Below the pieces are notes generated by a model. The model did not search any database. It was not told the DNA's origin and saw only the letters and a list, made by a program, of their open reading frames with translations. A program made the translations under genes and the position numbers. Shown piece after piece: positions 15,648 to 23,806 of a stretch of DNA of 40,707 nucleotides. The DNA lies in NCBI RefSeq assembly GCF_050337105.1, contig NZ_JAKJSQ010000040.1, positions 1 to 40,707 of the forward strand, in the 5' to 3' direction. Position 1 is the stretch's first letter, and each line of letters begins with the position of its first letter. The DNA is from Aliivibrio_A kagoshimensis. Its GTDB lineage: Bacteria > Pseudomonadota > Gammaproteobacteria > Enterobacterales > Vibrionaceae.

Positions 15648-17546
15648 ATGAGCGAGCAACAAACAAATAATAAAGAGACACGTGGTTTTCAATCAGAAGT
15701 GAAACAGCTTCTGCATCTCATGATCCACTCTTTGTACTCAAACAAAGAGATATTCTTGCGTGAACTTATTTCAAATGCTTCGGATGCTTCAGATAAGTTA
15801 CGTTTTCAGGCGCTATCCAATGGTGACCTTTATGAAGGTGATGCAGATTTAGGCGTGAAAATCACGTTCAATGAAGAGAACAATACATTAACGTTGATCG
15901 ATAACGGTATCGGTATGAGCCGTGATGATGTTATTGAGCATCTTGGTACGATTGCAAAATCTGGTACCGCAGAGTTTTTCTCAAAATTATCAAATGATGA
16001 AACTAAAGATTCACAGCTGATCGGTCAGTTTGGTGTTGGTTTCTATTCAGCATTTATTGTTGCTGATGCGGTAACAGTAAAAACACGTGCTGCCGGTCTT
16101 CCTGCTGAGCAAGGTGTGCAATGGCATTCTGCGGGTGAAGGCGATTACGAAATTGAAGATATCACTAAAGCATCACGTGGTACTGAAATTACCCTTCATA
16201 TGCGTGATGAAGGTAAAGAGTTCTTAAATGAGTGGCGTCTTAAAGAGGTGATCAGTAAATATTCTGATCACATCGGAATCCCTGTTTCTATCTGGAGCAT
16301 TGAAAAAGATGAAGAGGGGAATGATAAAGAGGGCAAGTGGGATCAAATAAATAAAGCCCAAGCGCTTTGGACACGTAATAAGTCTGATATCTCTGAAGAG
16401 GAGTATAAAGAGTTCTATAAACACGTCTCTGGTGACTACTCTGACCCTTTAGTCTGGAGCCATAACCGCGTAGAAGGTAAAAACGACTACACAAGCCTAC
16501 TGTATATCCCAGCTAAAGCACCATGGGATATGATGAACCGTGACCATAAAAGTGGCCTAAAACTGTTTGTTCAACGTGTGTTCATTATGGATGATGCAGA
16601 GCAGTTTATGCCTAGCTATCTTCGTTTTGCACGCGGTTTGATTGACTCGAATGATCTACCATTAAACGTTTCTCGTGAAATCTTACAAGATAACAAAGTG
16701 ACGCAATCTTTACGTAATGCGTGTACTAAACGTGTCCTGACTCTGCTTGAGCGTCTTGCTAAAAATGACGATGAAAAATATCTTTCATTTTGGAAAGAGT
16801 TTGGCCAGGTATTAAAAGAGGGGCCAGCAGAAGACTTTGCCAATAAAGATAAAGTGGCGAACCTACTGCGCTTTGCTTCAACTCATAGCGATTCAGCAGA
16901 GCAAAGTGTTGGTTTAGCAAGTTATGTTGAACGTATGAAAGAGGATCAAGATAAAATATTTTTCTTAACTGCTGACAGCTATGCCGCCGCGAAAAACAGC
17001 CCTCACCTTGAGCAGTTTAAAGCGAAAGGGATTGAAGTAGTATTAATGTATGATCGCATTGATGAGTGGTTGATGAACTACTTAACTGAGTTTGATGGGA
17101 AACAATTCCAATCAATTACGAAGGCAGATCTTGATTTAAGCAAGTTTGAAAACGAAGAAGATAAAGAGAAGCAGAAAGAGAAAGAAGAAGAGTTTGCTTC
17201 GGTCGTTGAAAGAACAAAAGCTTATTTAGGAAGCCGAGTAAAAGAGGTGCGTACCACCTTTAAATTAGCCACGACACCTGCTGTAGTTGTGACGGATGAG
17301 AATGAGATGGGCACTCAAATGGCTAAGTTGTTGGAAGCAGCGGGTCAAGCGGCTCCAGAAGTACAGTACATCTTTGAAATTAACCCAGAGCACGCTTTAG
17401 TGAAAGCGATGGCAGATGAAACGGATGAAGAAGCATTTGGTCGTTGGGCTGAGATGTTATTGGGTCAGGCGATGCTGGCTGAGAAAGGTTCTTTAGAGGA
17501 TCCTTCACAGTTCTTGGGTGCAATTAACCAACTGCTTGCAAAATAA
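15648..17546 (+). CDS. htpG: Hsp90-family chaperone HtpG
   Basis: A 632-residue ATP-dependent dimeric chaperone of the cytoplasm, of near-standard length. The N-terminal GHKL ATPase domain (about 1-230) shows RELISNASDASDKLR, DNGIGMSRDD, GTIAKSGT and GQFGVGFYSAF. The middle domain carries the catalytic arginine region LPLNVSREILQ. The C-terminal dimerisation domain ends with LAEKGSLEDPSQFLGAINQLL. GGAG precedes ATG. Transcription is probably heat-inducible from the sigma-32 site. It is divergent from toxRS and upstream of adk, the conserved vibrio order. Confidence 0.98.
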   Translation: MSEQQTNNKETRGFQSEVKQLLHLMIHSLYSNKEIFLRELISNASDASDKLRFQALSNGDLYEGDADLGVKITFNEENNTLTLIDNGIGMSRDDVIEHLGTIAKSGTAEFFSKLSNDETKDSQLIGQFGVGFYSAFIVADAVTVKTRAAGLPAEQGVQWHSAGEGDYEIEDITKASRGTEITLHMRDEGKEFLNEWRLKEVISKYSDHIGIPVSIWSIEKDEEGNDKEGKWDQINKAQALWTRNKSDISEEEYKEFYKHVSGDYSDPLVWSHNRVEGKNDYTSLLYIPAKAPWDMMNRDHKSGLKLFVQRVFIMDDAEQFMPSYLRFARGLIDSNDLPLNVSREILQDNKVTQSLRNACTKRVLTLLERLAKNDDEKYLSFWKEFGQVLKEGPAEDFANKDKVANLLRFASTHSDSAEQSVGLASYVERMKEDQDKIFFLTADSYAAAKNSPHLEQFKAKGIEVVLMYDRIDEWLMNYLTEFDGKQFQSITKADLDLSKFENEEDKEKQKEKEEEFASVVERTKAYLGSRVKEVRTTFKLATTPAVVVTDENEMGTQMAKLLEAAGQAAPEVQYIFEINPEHALVKAMADETDEEAFGRWAEMLLGQAMLAEKGSLEDPSQFLGAINQLLAK

Positions 17547-17608
17547 TCAAACCTCAAAGGTGGTTGACTAAGGTATAATCGACTCAACTGCTTTTTTGAT
17601 AAACAATA

Positions 17609-17651
17609 CTATCAAGCTCGACTGTCTCTATTGATATGTCGAGCTTGATAG
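17609..17651. repeat. 14-bp perfect inverted repeat between htpG and adk
   Basis: CTATCAAGCTCGAC (17609-17622) and its exact reverse complement (17638-17651) enclose a 15-nt loop. No T-tract follows on either strand. It may be the 3' end structure of htpG mRNA or part of the adk leader. Confidence 0.8.
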
Positions 17652-17654
17652 CGT

Positions 17655-17758
17655 TCACGGTTCCGTGTATGGTTCTGTGAATTAATTTCACTTCGACTCT
17701 TATACCGAAATTTATATGCCAATAATCATTGCATTTGAATGTGTGACGTTCGGTATAA
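17655..17758. repeat. Nested inverted repeats upstream of adk
   Basis: CACGG-TT-CCGTG (17655-17666) is a short hairpin. TTATACCGAA (17700-17709) and TTCGGTATAA (17749-17758) are exact reverse complements 39 bp apart. The outer pair could be terminal repeats of a miniature element or a folded leader. Its 3' arm stops 28 bases before the adk ATG. Confidence 0.6.
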
Positions 17759-17786
17759 CATCTATTCATATTTAAAGGGGAAAAGA

Positions 17787-18431
17787 ATGCGCATCATTCT
17801 TCTAGGTGCTCCAGGCGCTGGTAAAGGTACACAAGCTCAGTTCATCATGGACAAATTTGGTATCCCACAAATTTCCACTGGCGACATGCTACGTGCTGCA
17901 ATCAAAGCCGGTACTGAGATGGGTAAGCAAGCAAAAGCCGTTATCGATGCGGGCCAGTTAGTGTCTGACGATATCATTCTTGGCCTTGTAAAAGAGCGTA
18001 TTGCTCAAGACGATTGTGAGAAAGGCTTTCTGTTAGACGGTTTCCCGCGCACTCTTCCGCAAGCTGATGGTCTTAAAGAGATTGGTGTTGCTGTCGATTA
18101 CGTGATTGAATTTGATGTATCTGACGACGTGATTGTTGAGCGTATGTCTGGGCGTCGTGCTCACCTACCATCTGGTCGTACTTACCACGTTACGTTTAAT
18201 CCGCCTAAAGTTGAAGGCAAAGATGATGAGACGGGCGAAGATCTTGTGGTTCGTGATGACGATAAAGCAGAAACAGTATTAGCGCGTTTAGGGGTTTACC
18301 ATGAGCAGACTTCACCACTGATAGAATACTATGGTAAAGAAGCGGCTGCGGGTAACACGACCTATCTGAAATTTGATGGGACTAAAGCGGTTGCTGAAGT
18401 TAGTTCGGATCTAGAAAAAGCACTCTCATAA
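17787..18431 (+). CDS. adk: Adenylate kinase
   Basis: Catalyses ATP + AMP = 2 ADP in the cytoplasm. It has 214 residues, the usual length for long-form bacterial Adk. The P-loop GAPGAGKGTQ is at 7-16, followed by ISTGDMLR, DGFPRTLPQAD and the LID domain (about 122-159, beginning GRRAHLPSGRTYHV). The LID has no zinc-binding cysteines. ATG 17787 is preferred, with AAAGGGG just upstream and the N-terminus MRIILLGAP. An earlier in-frame start would add 16 unrelated residues. Confidence 0.98.
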   Translation: MRIILLGAPGAGKGTQAQFIMDKFGIPQISTGDMLRAAIKAGTEMGKQAKAVIDAGQLVSDDIILGLVKERIAQDDCEKGFLLDGFPRTLPQADGLKEIGVAVDYVIEFDVSDDVIVERMSGRRAHLPSGRTYHVTFNPPKVEGKDDETGEDLVVRDDDKAETVLARLGVYHEQTSPLIEYYGKEAAAGNTTYLKFDGTKAVAEVSSDLEKALS

Positions 18432-18462
18432 GTGACTTTAACTCCTATTTCTATATAGTTAG

Positions 18463-18487
18463 AGGCGACCTATTGGTCGCCTTTTTT
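18463..18487 (+). terminator. Terminator of adk
   Basis: An 8-bp stem, AGGCGACC with GGTCGCCT, has a TATT loop and a T6 run. It stands between adk and hemH, 30 bases before the hemH ATG. Confidence 0.9.
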
Positions 18488-18516
18488 ATTTAAAGATATG
18501 TATTGGAAGACAGTTA

Positions 18517-19488
18517 ATGAGCGTGAACAATAAACAAACAGGTGTGTTGTTGGTGAACTTAGGGACACCAAACAGCGCGACCTCGCAGGGTGTGAAAGCT
18601 TTTCTTAAGGAGTTTTTAAGCGATAAACGAGTCGTGAGCATTCCAACCGCACTTTGGTATCCGTTACTTAATGGCGTGATTCTTCCTCTACGTAGCCCGA
18701 AAGTCGCCAAACTCTACCAAAGCATCTGGATGGATGAAGGGTCACCTCTATTGGTTTACTCACAGCGGCAACAAGCTCAGCTTGAGTCGTTGATTGATGT
18801 TCCGGTTGAGTTAGGCATGACGTATGGATCGCCTTCTCTCATAAGCGGTATTGAGCAACTGCAAGAGCGAGGCTGTCAACATATTGTTGTTCTACCCTTA
18901 TACCCTCAATACTCGAGTACAACGACCGCAGCTGTATTTGATAGAGTTGCTGCGGAACTAAAACAGAAGATGGTATTGCCGTCGTTAAGTTTTATTCGTG
19001 ATTACTATCAATCACCTCTCTATATTTTAGCGTTAGCACAATCGATAAGAGCTCATTGGCAACAACATGGCCGTGCTGATTATCTGCTCTGCTCATATCA
19101 TGGTATCCCTAAAAGATTGGTAGATAACGGCGATATTTACGCAGAACACTGTGAAGTAACCACTCAGTTGCTCGCGGCTGAGCTAAAATTAACACCGAAG
19201 GAGATTGGATTGAGTTATCAGTCCCGTTTTGGTAAAGAAGAGTGGTTAAAGCCTTATACCAGTGATGAGTTAGTTGATCTTCCTAACAGAGGTGTTAAAC
19301 GTTTAGATATCATTAGCCCTGCTTTCTCTGTTGATTGCTTGGAAACGCTAGAAGAGCTGACCGTAGAGTGCCGAGATATTTATCAAGAAGCTGGAGGGGA
19401 AGAGTACCGATACATCCCTTGTTTAAATGACAACAGCGAACATATAATAATGATGGCAGAATTAGTTCAGCCCTATATTAAAGCGTAA
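18517..19488 (+). CDS. hemH: Ferrochelatase
   Basis: Final step of heme synthesis, inserting Fe(II) into protoporphyrin IX. The 323-residue product has the N-terminal VLLVNLGTP signature, LPLYPQYSSTTTAAV (126-140), and the catalytic histidine H195 in CSYHGIPKR. The conserved acidic region SPAFSVDCLETLEE follows. No membrane helix is seen, so it is probably peripheral at the inner membrane. GGAAG lies 8 nt before ATG. The adk-hemH order matches E. coli and V. cholerae. Confidence 0.97.
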   Translation: MSVNNKQTGVLLVNLGTPNSATSQGVKAFLKEFLSDKRVVSIPTALWYPLLNGVILPLRSPKVAKLYQSIWMDEGSPLLVYSQRQQAQLESLIDVPVELGMTYGSPSLISGIEQLQERGCQHIVVLPLYPQYSSTTTAAVFDRVAAELKQKMVLPSLSFIRDYYQSPLYILALAQSIRAHWQQHGRADYLLCSYHGIPKRLVDNGDIYAEHCEVTTQLLAAELKLTPKEIGLSYQSRFGKEEWLKPYTSDELVDLPNRGVKRLDIISPAFSVDCLETLEELTVECRDIYQEAGGEEYRYIPCLNDNSEHIIMMAELVQPYIKA

Positions 19489-19504
19489 AGTAAGAGTAAA
19501 CAAA

Positions 19505-19531
19505 GGCCAACAATGAGTTGGCCATTTTTTT
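19505..19531 (+). terminator. Terminator of hemH
   Basis: A 7-bp stem GGCCAAC/GTTGGCC with a 5-nt loop is followed by A and seven T residues, 17 bases after the hemH stop. The opposing dtp-like gene stops 26 bases further on. Confidence 0.88.
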
Positions 19532-19556
19532 GCTTACAATCCTAAAGTGCTTATGC

Positions 19557-20951
19557 CTATTGTGTGGCAACTGCCCCTTCTGGACTCTCATCATCAACGA
19601 TGTGGAGGCCATTTTCTGCTCCGTGCATCCATTTGATTAGGGTACCTGAGCAGATTAATAAGATGACGCCAGCAATGGTTGCAGTAATTGCGATACCAGC
19701 AAAGATTTGCATGGCACCCAAACTGCCTACATGTGATCCAATCAGTCCTGCCACATAGTTTGACACCGCATTAAAGCCAAACCATACCCCCATCATCAAA
19801 GATGCTAAACGAAGTGGTGCCAGTTTTGTGACCATAGATAAACCGATAGGGGATAGACATAACTCTCCCAGTGTATGGAAAAAGTAAGCCCCAACTAACC
19901 ACATCATTGAGGTTTTAACGGCTAAGTCACCACCTTGTTGATGAACAGCGCCCACCATGCATAAAAAACCAATGGCGAGGAAAAACAGTGCCATCGCAAA
20001 CTTGATAGGGGAGCCCGGCTCTTTAGGGCCCATTTTTACCCAGATAGCAGCCATAATAGGTGCAAGAGTAATGATAAAAAATGGATTCAGTGATTGGAAC
20101 CATGCTGCTGGCACTTCAAAGTTGCCAACCATACGGTCAGTGTATTGTTGAGAGAAGATATTCATCAACCCGCCAGCCTGTTCAAAACCTGCCCAAAATA
20201 CCACCACAAAAAGGCCCATGATCATAATGACTTTAAGGCGGTCAACTTCAATTTTAGTTAAAGGCTGCTTGTCCTTTGAATTACCTTTATGCAGCGCTCG
20301 GTGGGCAGCAGGCGTTTTGCCAATATTACCGAGGTAGCGCTGAGCTAGCGTCATTTGGATAATAAGACTGAATATCATGCCAACACCTGCTGTCGCAAAG
20401 CCTGCTTTCCACCCCATATCGCCCGTAACAAGGCCTGTAATTACACCAGCAAGTAGGGCACCGATGTTAATACCCATATAGAAGATGGTAAAGGCGCCAT
20501 CTCGACGGTTATCCCCCTCTTGATACAGATCGCCAACCATGCTCGAAACATTTGGCTTAAATAGACCGTTACCGACAATAATAAAGGCCAGACCTAAGTA
20601 GAAGGCGTAAACAGGCTCCAAAGGAAGAACATGGTTCGGCATTGCAAGAATGAACTGTCCAATAGCCATAAGAGCACCACCGATAATCAGTGATTTTCTC
20701 TGGCCTAAGAAGTTATCCGCAAGCCAACCCCCAATCAGAGGGGTAATATAAACAAGACCAGTATAAATACCGTATAAATTAAGAGCTTCCGCTGTCGTCC
20801 ACCCCATGCCACCATTGATTGTTTTATCTGTCAGGTAGAGGACTAAGATGGCTCTCATCGCATAATAGGAGAAACGCTCCCAAAGTTCCGTTCCAAATAG
20901 AAGAAACAATCCCTTAGGATGCCCCAGTAATGTCGATGATTGATTTGGCAT
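19557..20951 (-). CDS. POT/PTR-family proton-coupled peptide transporter
   Basis: An inner-membrane major-facilitator protein importing di- and tripeptides with protons. The 464-residue product has the family ExxERFxYY motif as ELWERFSYYAMRAILVLYL (about 17-35). PTR2 signature regions follow: GGWLADNFLGQR, then FTIFYMGINIGALLAGVITG. FFHTLGELCLSPIGLSMV is near 355-372. About 12-14 helices are expected. It resembles E. coli DtpA/DtpB, but I cannot decide which. It is transcribed toward hemH from its own promoter in the AT-rich gap before rfaH. Confidence 0.93.
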   Translation of the reverse strand: MPNQSSTLLGHPKGLFLLFGTELWERFSYYAMRAILVLYLTDKTINGGMGWTTAEALNLYGIYTGLVYITPLIGGWLADNFLGQRKSLIIGGALMAIGQFILAMPNHVLPLEPVYAFYLGLAFIIVGNGLFKPNVSSMVGDLYQEGDNRRDGAFTIFYMGINIGALLAGVITGLVTGDMGWKAGFATAGVGMIFSLIIQMTLAQRYLGNIGKTPAAHRALHKGNSKDKQPLTKIEVDRLKVIMIMGLFVVVFWAGFEQAGGLMNIFSQQYTDRMVGNFEVPAAWFQSLNPFFIITLAPIMAAIWVKMGPKEPGSPIKFAMALFFLAIGFLCMVGAVHQQGGDLAVKTSMMWLVGAYFFHTLGELCLSPIGLSMVTKLAPLRLASLMMGVWFGFNAVSNYVAGLIGSHVGSLGAMQIFAGIAITATIAGVILLICSGTLIKWMHGAENGLHIVDDESPEGAVATQ

Positions 20952-21366
20952 ATTACTCTCTATGAATTGCGTATTTTTTCGATATAAATGTGCATTTAGT
21001 TATACTCTGTGGATTATAAGTCTGCAAACAACCCATATTTTGTTACTTTTACGCTACATTGTAAGGTGCTGATATGCGGGGTTATGTATGAATTTCCGAC
21101 AAAATAGGTTACTCCTGATTTTTTGTGGTTTCTTTAGTTTGAGCCTAAAAATAAGCAAATTTTCAGTTTAATACTCTGTTCTTTTTGGTTGTGCGTGAAA
21201 TTAAACTCTGAAATATTTATTTATTANAGATTTTTACAATTTAACATTTGGTAACCTGTTTTTTAGCTGAATGTTGAATGAGTGGCGTTTAGGCAGTTTT
21301 TATCTCGGTTTGAAGCTGTTAGGATTACGCATAGAATTAACCCGTATTATCGGAGTCAGATTACAA
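20952..21366. other. AT-rich non-coding gap between the peptide transporter and rfaH
   Basis: 415 bases hold the divergent promoters of the POT transporter and rfaH. I see no RNA gene, repeat or terminator. The ambiguous base n is at 21227. A chance-like 27-codon frame starts at 21088. Sequence between 21271 and 21366 can be read in frame with rfaH, but it has no similarity to RfaH. Confidence 0.6.
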
Positions 21367-21870
21367 ATGAAATGTTGGTATTTACTCTATTGCAAACGAG
21401 GGGATCAGCGTCGGGCTGTGATGCATTTAGAGAACCAAGAAGTAGAGTGCTACTTTCCTGAAATTGAAGTGGATAAGTTAGTAAGAGGAAAAAAGAGCAG
21501 AGTGAAAGAGCCTCTTTTTCCTTGTTATGTCTTTATCCATTTTGATGTCGACCTTGGACCTAGCTATACGACGGTACGCTCTACCCGCGGTGTCAGTGAT
21601 TTTGTGCGCATTGGAGCAGTTCCTCGAGTTATCGACGAGCAATTAATAGAATCGTTGAAACAGATAGAGCAGTTAAAAGCGCATGATGAAATCGTTGACT
21701 TATTACCGATTGAAGGGCAAGAAGTGGTAATCAAAAGTGGCCCTTACGCCAATGTTGAAGCGGTTTATAAAGAGGCTGATGGTGAAGTGCGTTCAATTTT
21801 GTTGATTAAATTGATCAGTCAAAAAGTAGAAGTGGTGATTGAGAATACCAATATCGATTTTGATAAGTAG
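21367..21870 (+). CDS. rfaH: Transcription antiterminator RfaH
   Basis: A NusG paralogue that joins RNA polymerase at ops elements and boosts long surface-polysaccharide, pilus and toxin operons. The 167-residue product starts MKCWYLLYCKRG, aligning with E. coli RfaH. EPLFPCYVFIHFD and STRGVSDFVRIG lie in the NGN domain. The C-terminal domain (about 113-167, IEGQEVVIKSGPYANVEAVYKEADGE) is the fold-switching KOW. An upstream TTG at 21271 would add 32 unmatched residues, so it is not used. GGAG lies 11 nt before ATG. No ops element was noticed in the window, so its targets lie elsewhere. Confidence 0.93.
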   Translation: MKCWYLLYCKRGDQRRAVMHLENQEVECYFPEIEVDKLVRGKKSRVKEPLFPCYVFIHFDVDLGPSYTTVRSTRGVSDFVRIGAVPRVIDEQLIESLKQIEQLKAHDEIVDLLPIEGQEVVIKSGPYANVEAVYKEADGEVRSILLIKLISQKVEVVIENTNIDFDK

Positions 21871-21886
21871 TCTTACCCAGAGAGAG

Positions 21887-21914
21887 AAAAGGCATCCCGA
21901 GGGATGCCTTTTTT
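21887..21914 (+). terminator. Terminator of rfaH
   Basis: AAAAGGCATCCC pairs with GGGATGCCTTTT around a 2-base GA turn and is followed by further T residues, 16 bases after the rfaH stop. On the other strand it also carries a 4-T tail and could serve asnB. Confidence 0.9.
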
Positions 21915-21936
21915 GATCTCACTACTGCAAAAGAGT

Positions 21937-23601
21937 TTAGTACGCTTCGTTATGTACCGCTTTTACCGCTCTACCAGAAGGATCCACGCTGTTTTTAAAT
22001 GATTCATCCCACTCAATAGCTTTGGCTGATGAACACGCTACAGATGGACCACCAGGTACACATTTCGCTGCATCTTCTAATGGGAACAACTCAGCAAAGA
22101 TTTCGCGGTATACATACCCCTCTTTAGTGGTTGGGGTGTTGTAAGGGAAGCGGAATTTTGCGCTCTCCATCTGCTTATCTGTCACTTTAGCTTCGGCAGT
22201 TTCTCTTAGGGTGTCGATCCAGCTATAACCGACGCCATCAGAGAACTGCTCTTTTTGACGCCATGCGATAGACTCTGGAAGATAGTGCTCAAAACACTCA
22301 CGCAGAATGTGTTTTTCCATCTTTCCATTACCACACATCTTATCAGCAGGGTTTAGGCGCATTGCAACGTCAATAAACTCTTTATCTAAGAAAGGTACGC
22401 GACCTTCTACGCCCCATGCCGCAAGCGATTTGTTAGCACGAGCACAATCAAACATGTTTAAGGCGAGAAGCTTACGCACTGTCTCTTCGTGGAACTCTTT
22501 GGTATTTGGCGCTTTATGGAAGTATAAATATCCGCCAAATATCTCATCCGCCCCTTCTCCAGATAGCACCATTTTGATGCCCATCGCTTTGATTTTTCGG
22601 CCTAGCAAAAACATAGGGGTAGAAGCACGGATAGTAGTGACATCGTACGTTTCAATATGGTAAATAACATCACGAATCGCATCTAACCCTTCTTGAATGG
22701 TATAGGTCATTTCGTGGTGAACAGTACCTAACTTGTCAGCAACTTCTCTTGCTGCAATCAAATCCGGCGCCCCTTCAAGGCCAATAGCAAAAGAGTGAAG
22801 TTGAGGCCACCATGCAGCAGATTGCTCATCATCCTCAATACGCTTTGCCGCAAAACGTTTAGCGACAGCAGAGGTAATCGAGGAGTCCAGTCCACCGGAT
22901 AATAAAACACCGTATGGCACATCCGTCATCAACTGACGCTTAATGGCATCTTCAAGAGCTTGAGTAAGATCCTCTTTACTAGTGAGGTTACCTTTGACTG
23001 CGTTGTACTCCATCCAATCACGAACATAGTATCGAGTCGGTTCATCTTGTTTACTTGAATGGAAGTGACCTGGAGGAAATTCACTGATTGTTTTACATAC
23101 TGGCGTCAAGGCTTTCATTTCAGAAGCGACGTAATAGTTTCCATGTTCATCATGACCATGGTACATCGGGATAATACCGATATGGTCTCGGCCAATTAAG
23201 AATTCATTGGTCTCTTCATCGTAAAGAATAAAGGCAAAGATACCGTTTAAATCTTCTAAAAGTGCAGCGCCTTTTTCTCGATATAGGGCGAGAATGATTT
23301 CACAGTCAGAATCTGTCTGAAATTGATAATCGCTTTCAAGCTCTGCGCGAAGCTCTTTATGGTTGTAGATTTCACCATTAACTGCTAATACGTGCTTTTT
23401 ATCTTGGCTGTAAAGAGGTTGCGCACCGCTGTTGAGACCAACAATGGCAAGACGTTCATGAGCTAAGATCGCATGCTCAGAAGAGTAGATACCAGACCAG
23501 TCTGGGCCACGATGTCTTAGTTTTTTAGACATCTCTAATGCCGACGTGCGAAGTGGTGCTGCATCACTTTTTATATCTAGGATGCCAAATATTGAACACA
23601 T
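21937..23601 (-). CDS. asnB: Glutamine-hydrolysing asparagine synthetase B
   Basis: Makes Asn from Asp, ATP and Gln. At 554 residues it equals E. coli AsnB in length. The N-terminal class II glutaminase has nucleophile Cys2 (MCSIFGI), with RGPDWSGIY and VNGEIYNH. The C-terminal synthetase has the PP-loop LLSGGLDSSITSAVA (about 233-247) and SGEGADEIFGGY. In E. coli asnB also follows the nag operon. Here a Kef-type gene separates them. Confidence 0.97.
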   Translation of the reverse strand: MCSIFGILDIKSDAAPLRTSALEMSKKLRHRGPDWSGIYSSEHAILAHERLAIVGLNSGAQPLYSQDKKHVLAVNGEIYNHKELRAELESDYQFQTDSDCEIILALYREKGAALLEDLNGIFAFILYDEETNEFLIGRDHIGIIPMYHGHDEHGNYYVASEMKALTPVCKTISEFPPGHFHSSKQDEPTRYYVRDWMEYNAVKGNLTSKEDLTQALEDAIKRQLMTDVPYGVLLSGGLDSSITSAVAKRFAAKRIEDDEQSAAWWPQLHSFAIGLEGAPDLIAAREVADKLGTVHHEMTYTIQEGLDAIRDVIYHIETYDVTTIRASTPMFLLGRKIKAMGIKMVLSGEGADEIFGGYLYFHKAPNTKEFHEETVRKLLALNMFDCARANKSLAAWGVEGRVPFLDKEFIDVAMRLNPADKMCGNGKMEKHILRECFEHYLPESIAWRQKEQFSDGVGYSWIDTLRETAEAKVTDKQMESAKFRFPYNTPTTKEGYVYREIFAELFPLEDAAKCVPGGPSVACSSAKAIEWDESFKNSVDPSGRAVKAVHNEAY

Positions 23602-23806
23602 AAAAATCCCTCATGAAACTTTGGTTAATCTAAATCAAATCTATGACTCCAATTTGACAGTATCGATAGGAAAAGCAATAGGAAGTTAACAATTAAATTA
23701 ATGAATCATGTTGCAATTAGATTATATCTAAAAAAAGTGCCACTTTAAAAGATAGCATCTAATCGCGGTCAGTATTTAAACAGTGAGCGGTAAATAATCA
23801 GAATAC

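Noticed and set aside
17584..17769. 61-codon frame on the minus strand between htpG and adk
   Set aside because: It runs through the inverted repeats, has unusual His/Tyr/Ile-rich composition and no ribosome site. The repeats explain the region better.
21088..21171. 27-codon frame with GGGG upstream in the rfaH leader
   Set aside because: The N-terminus is weakly membrane-like, but the region is AT-rich, has no operon context and such frames are expected by chance.
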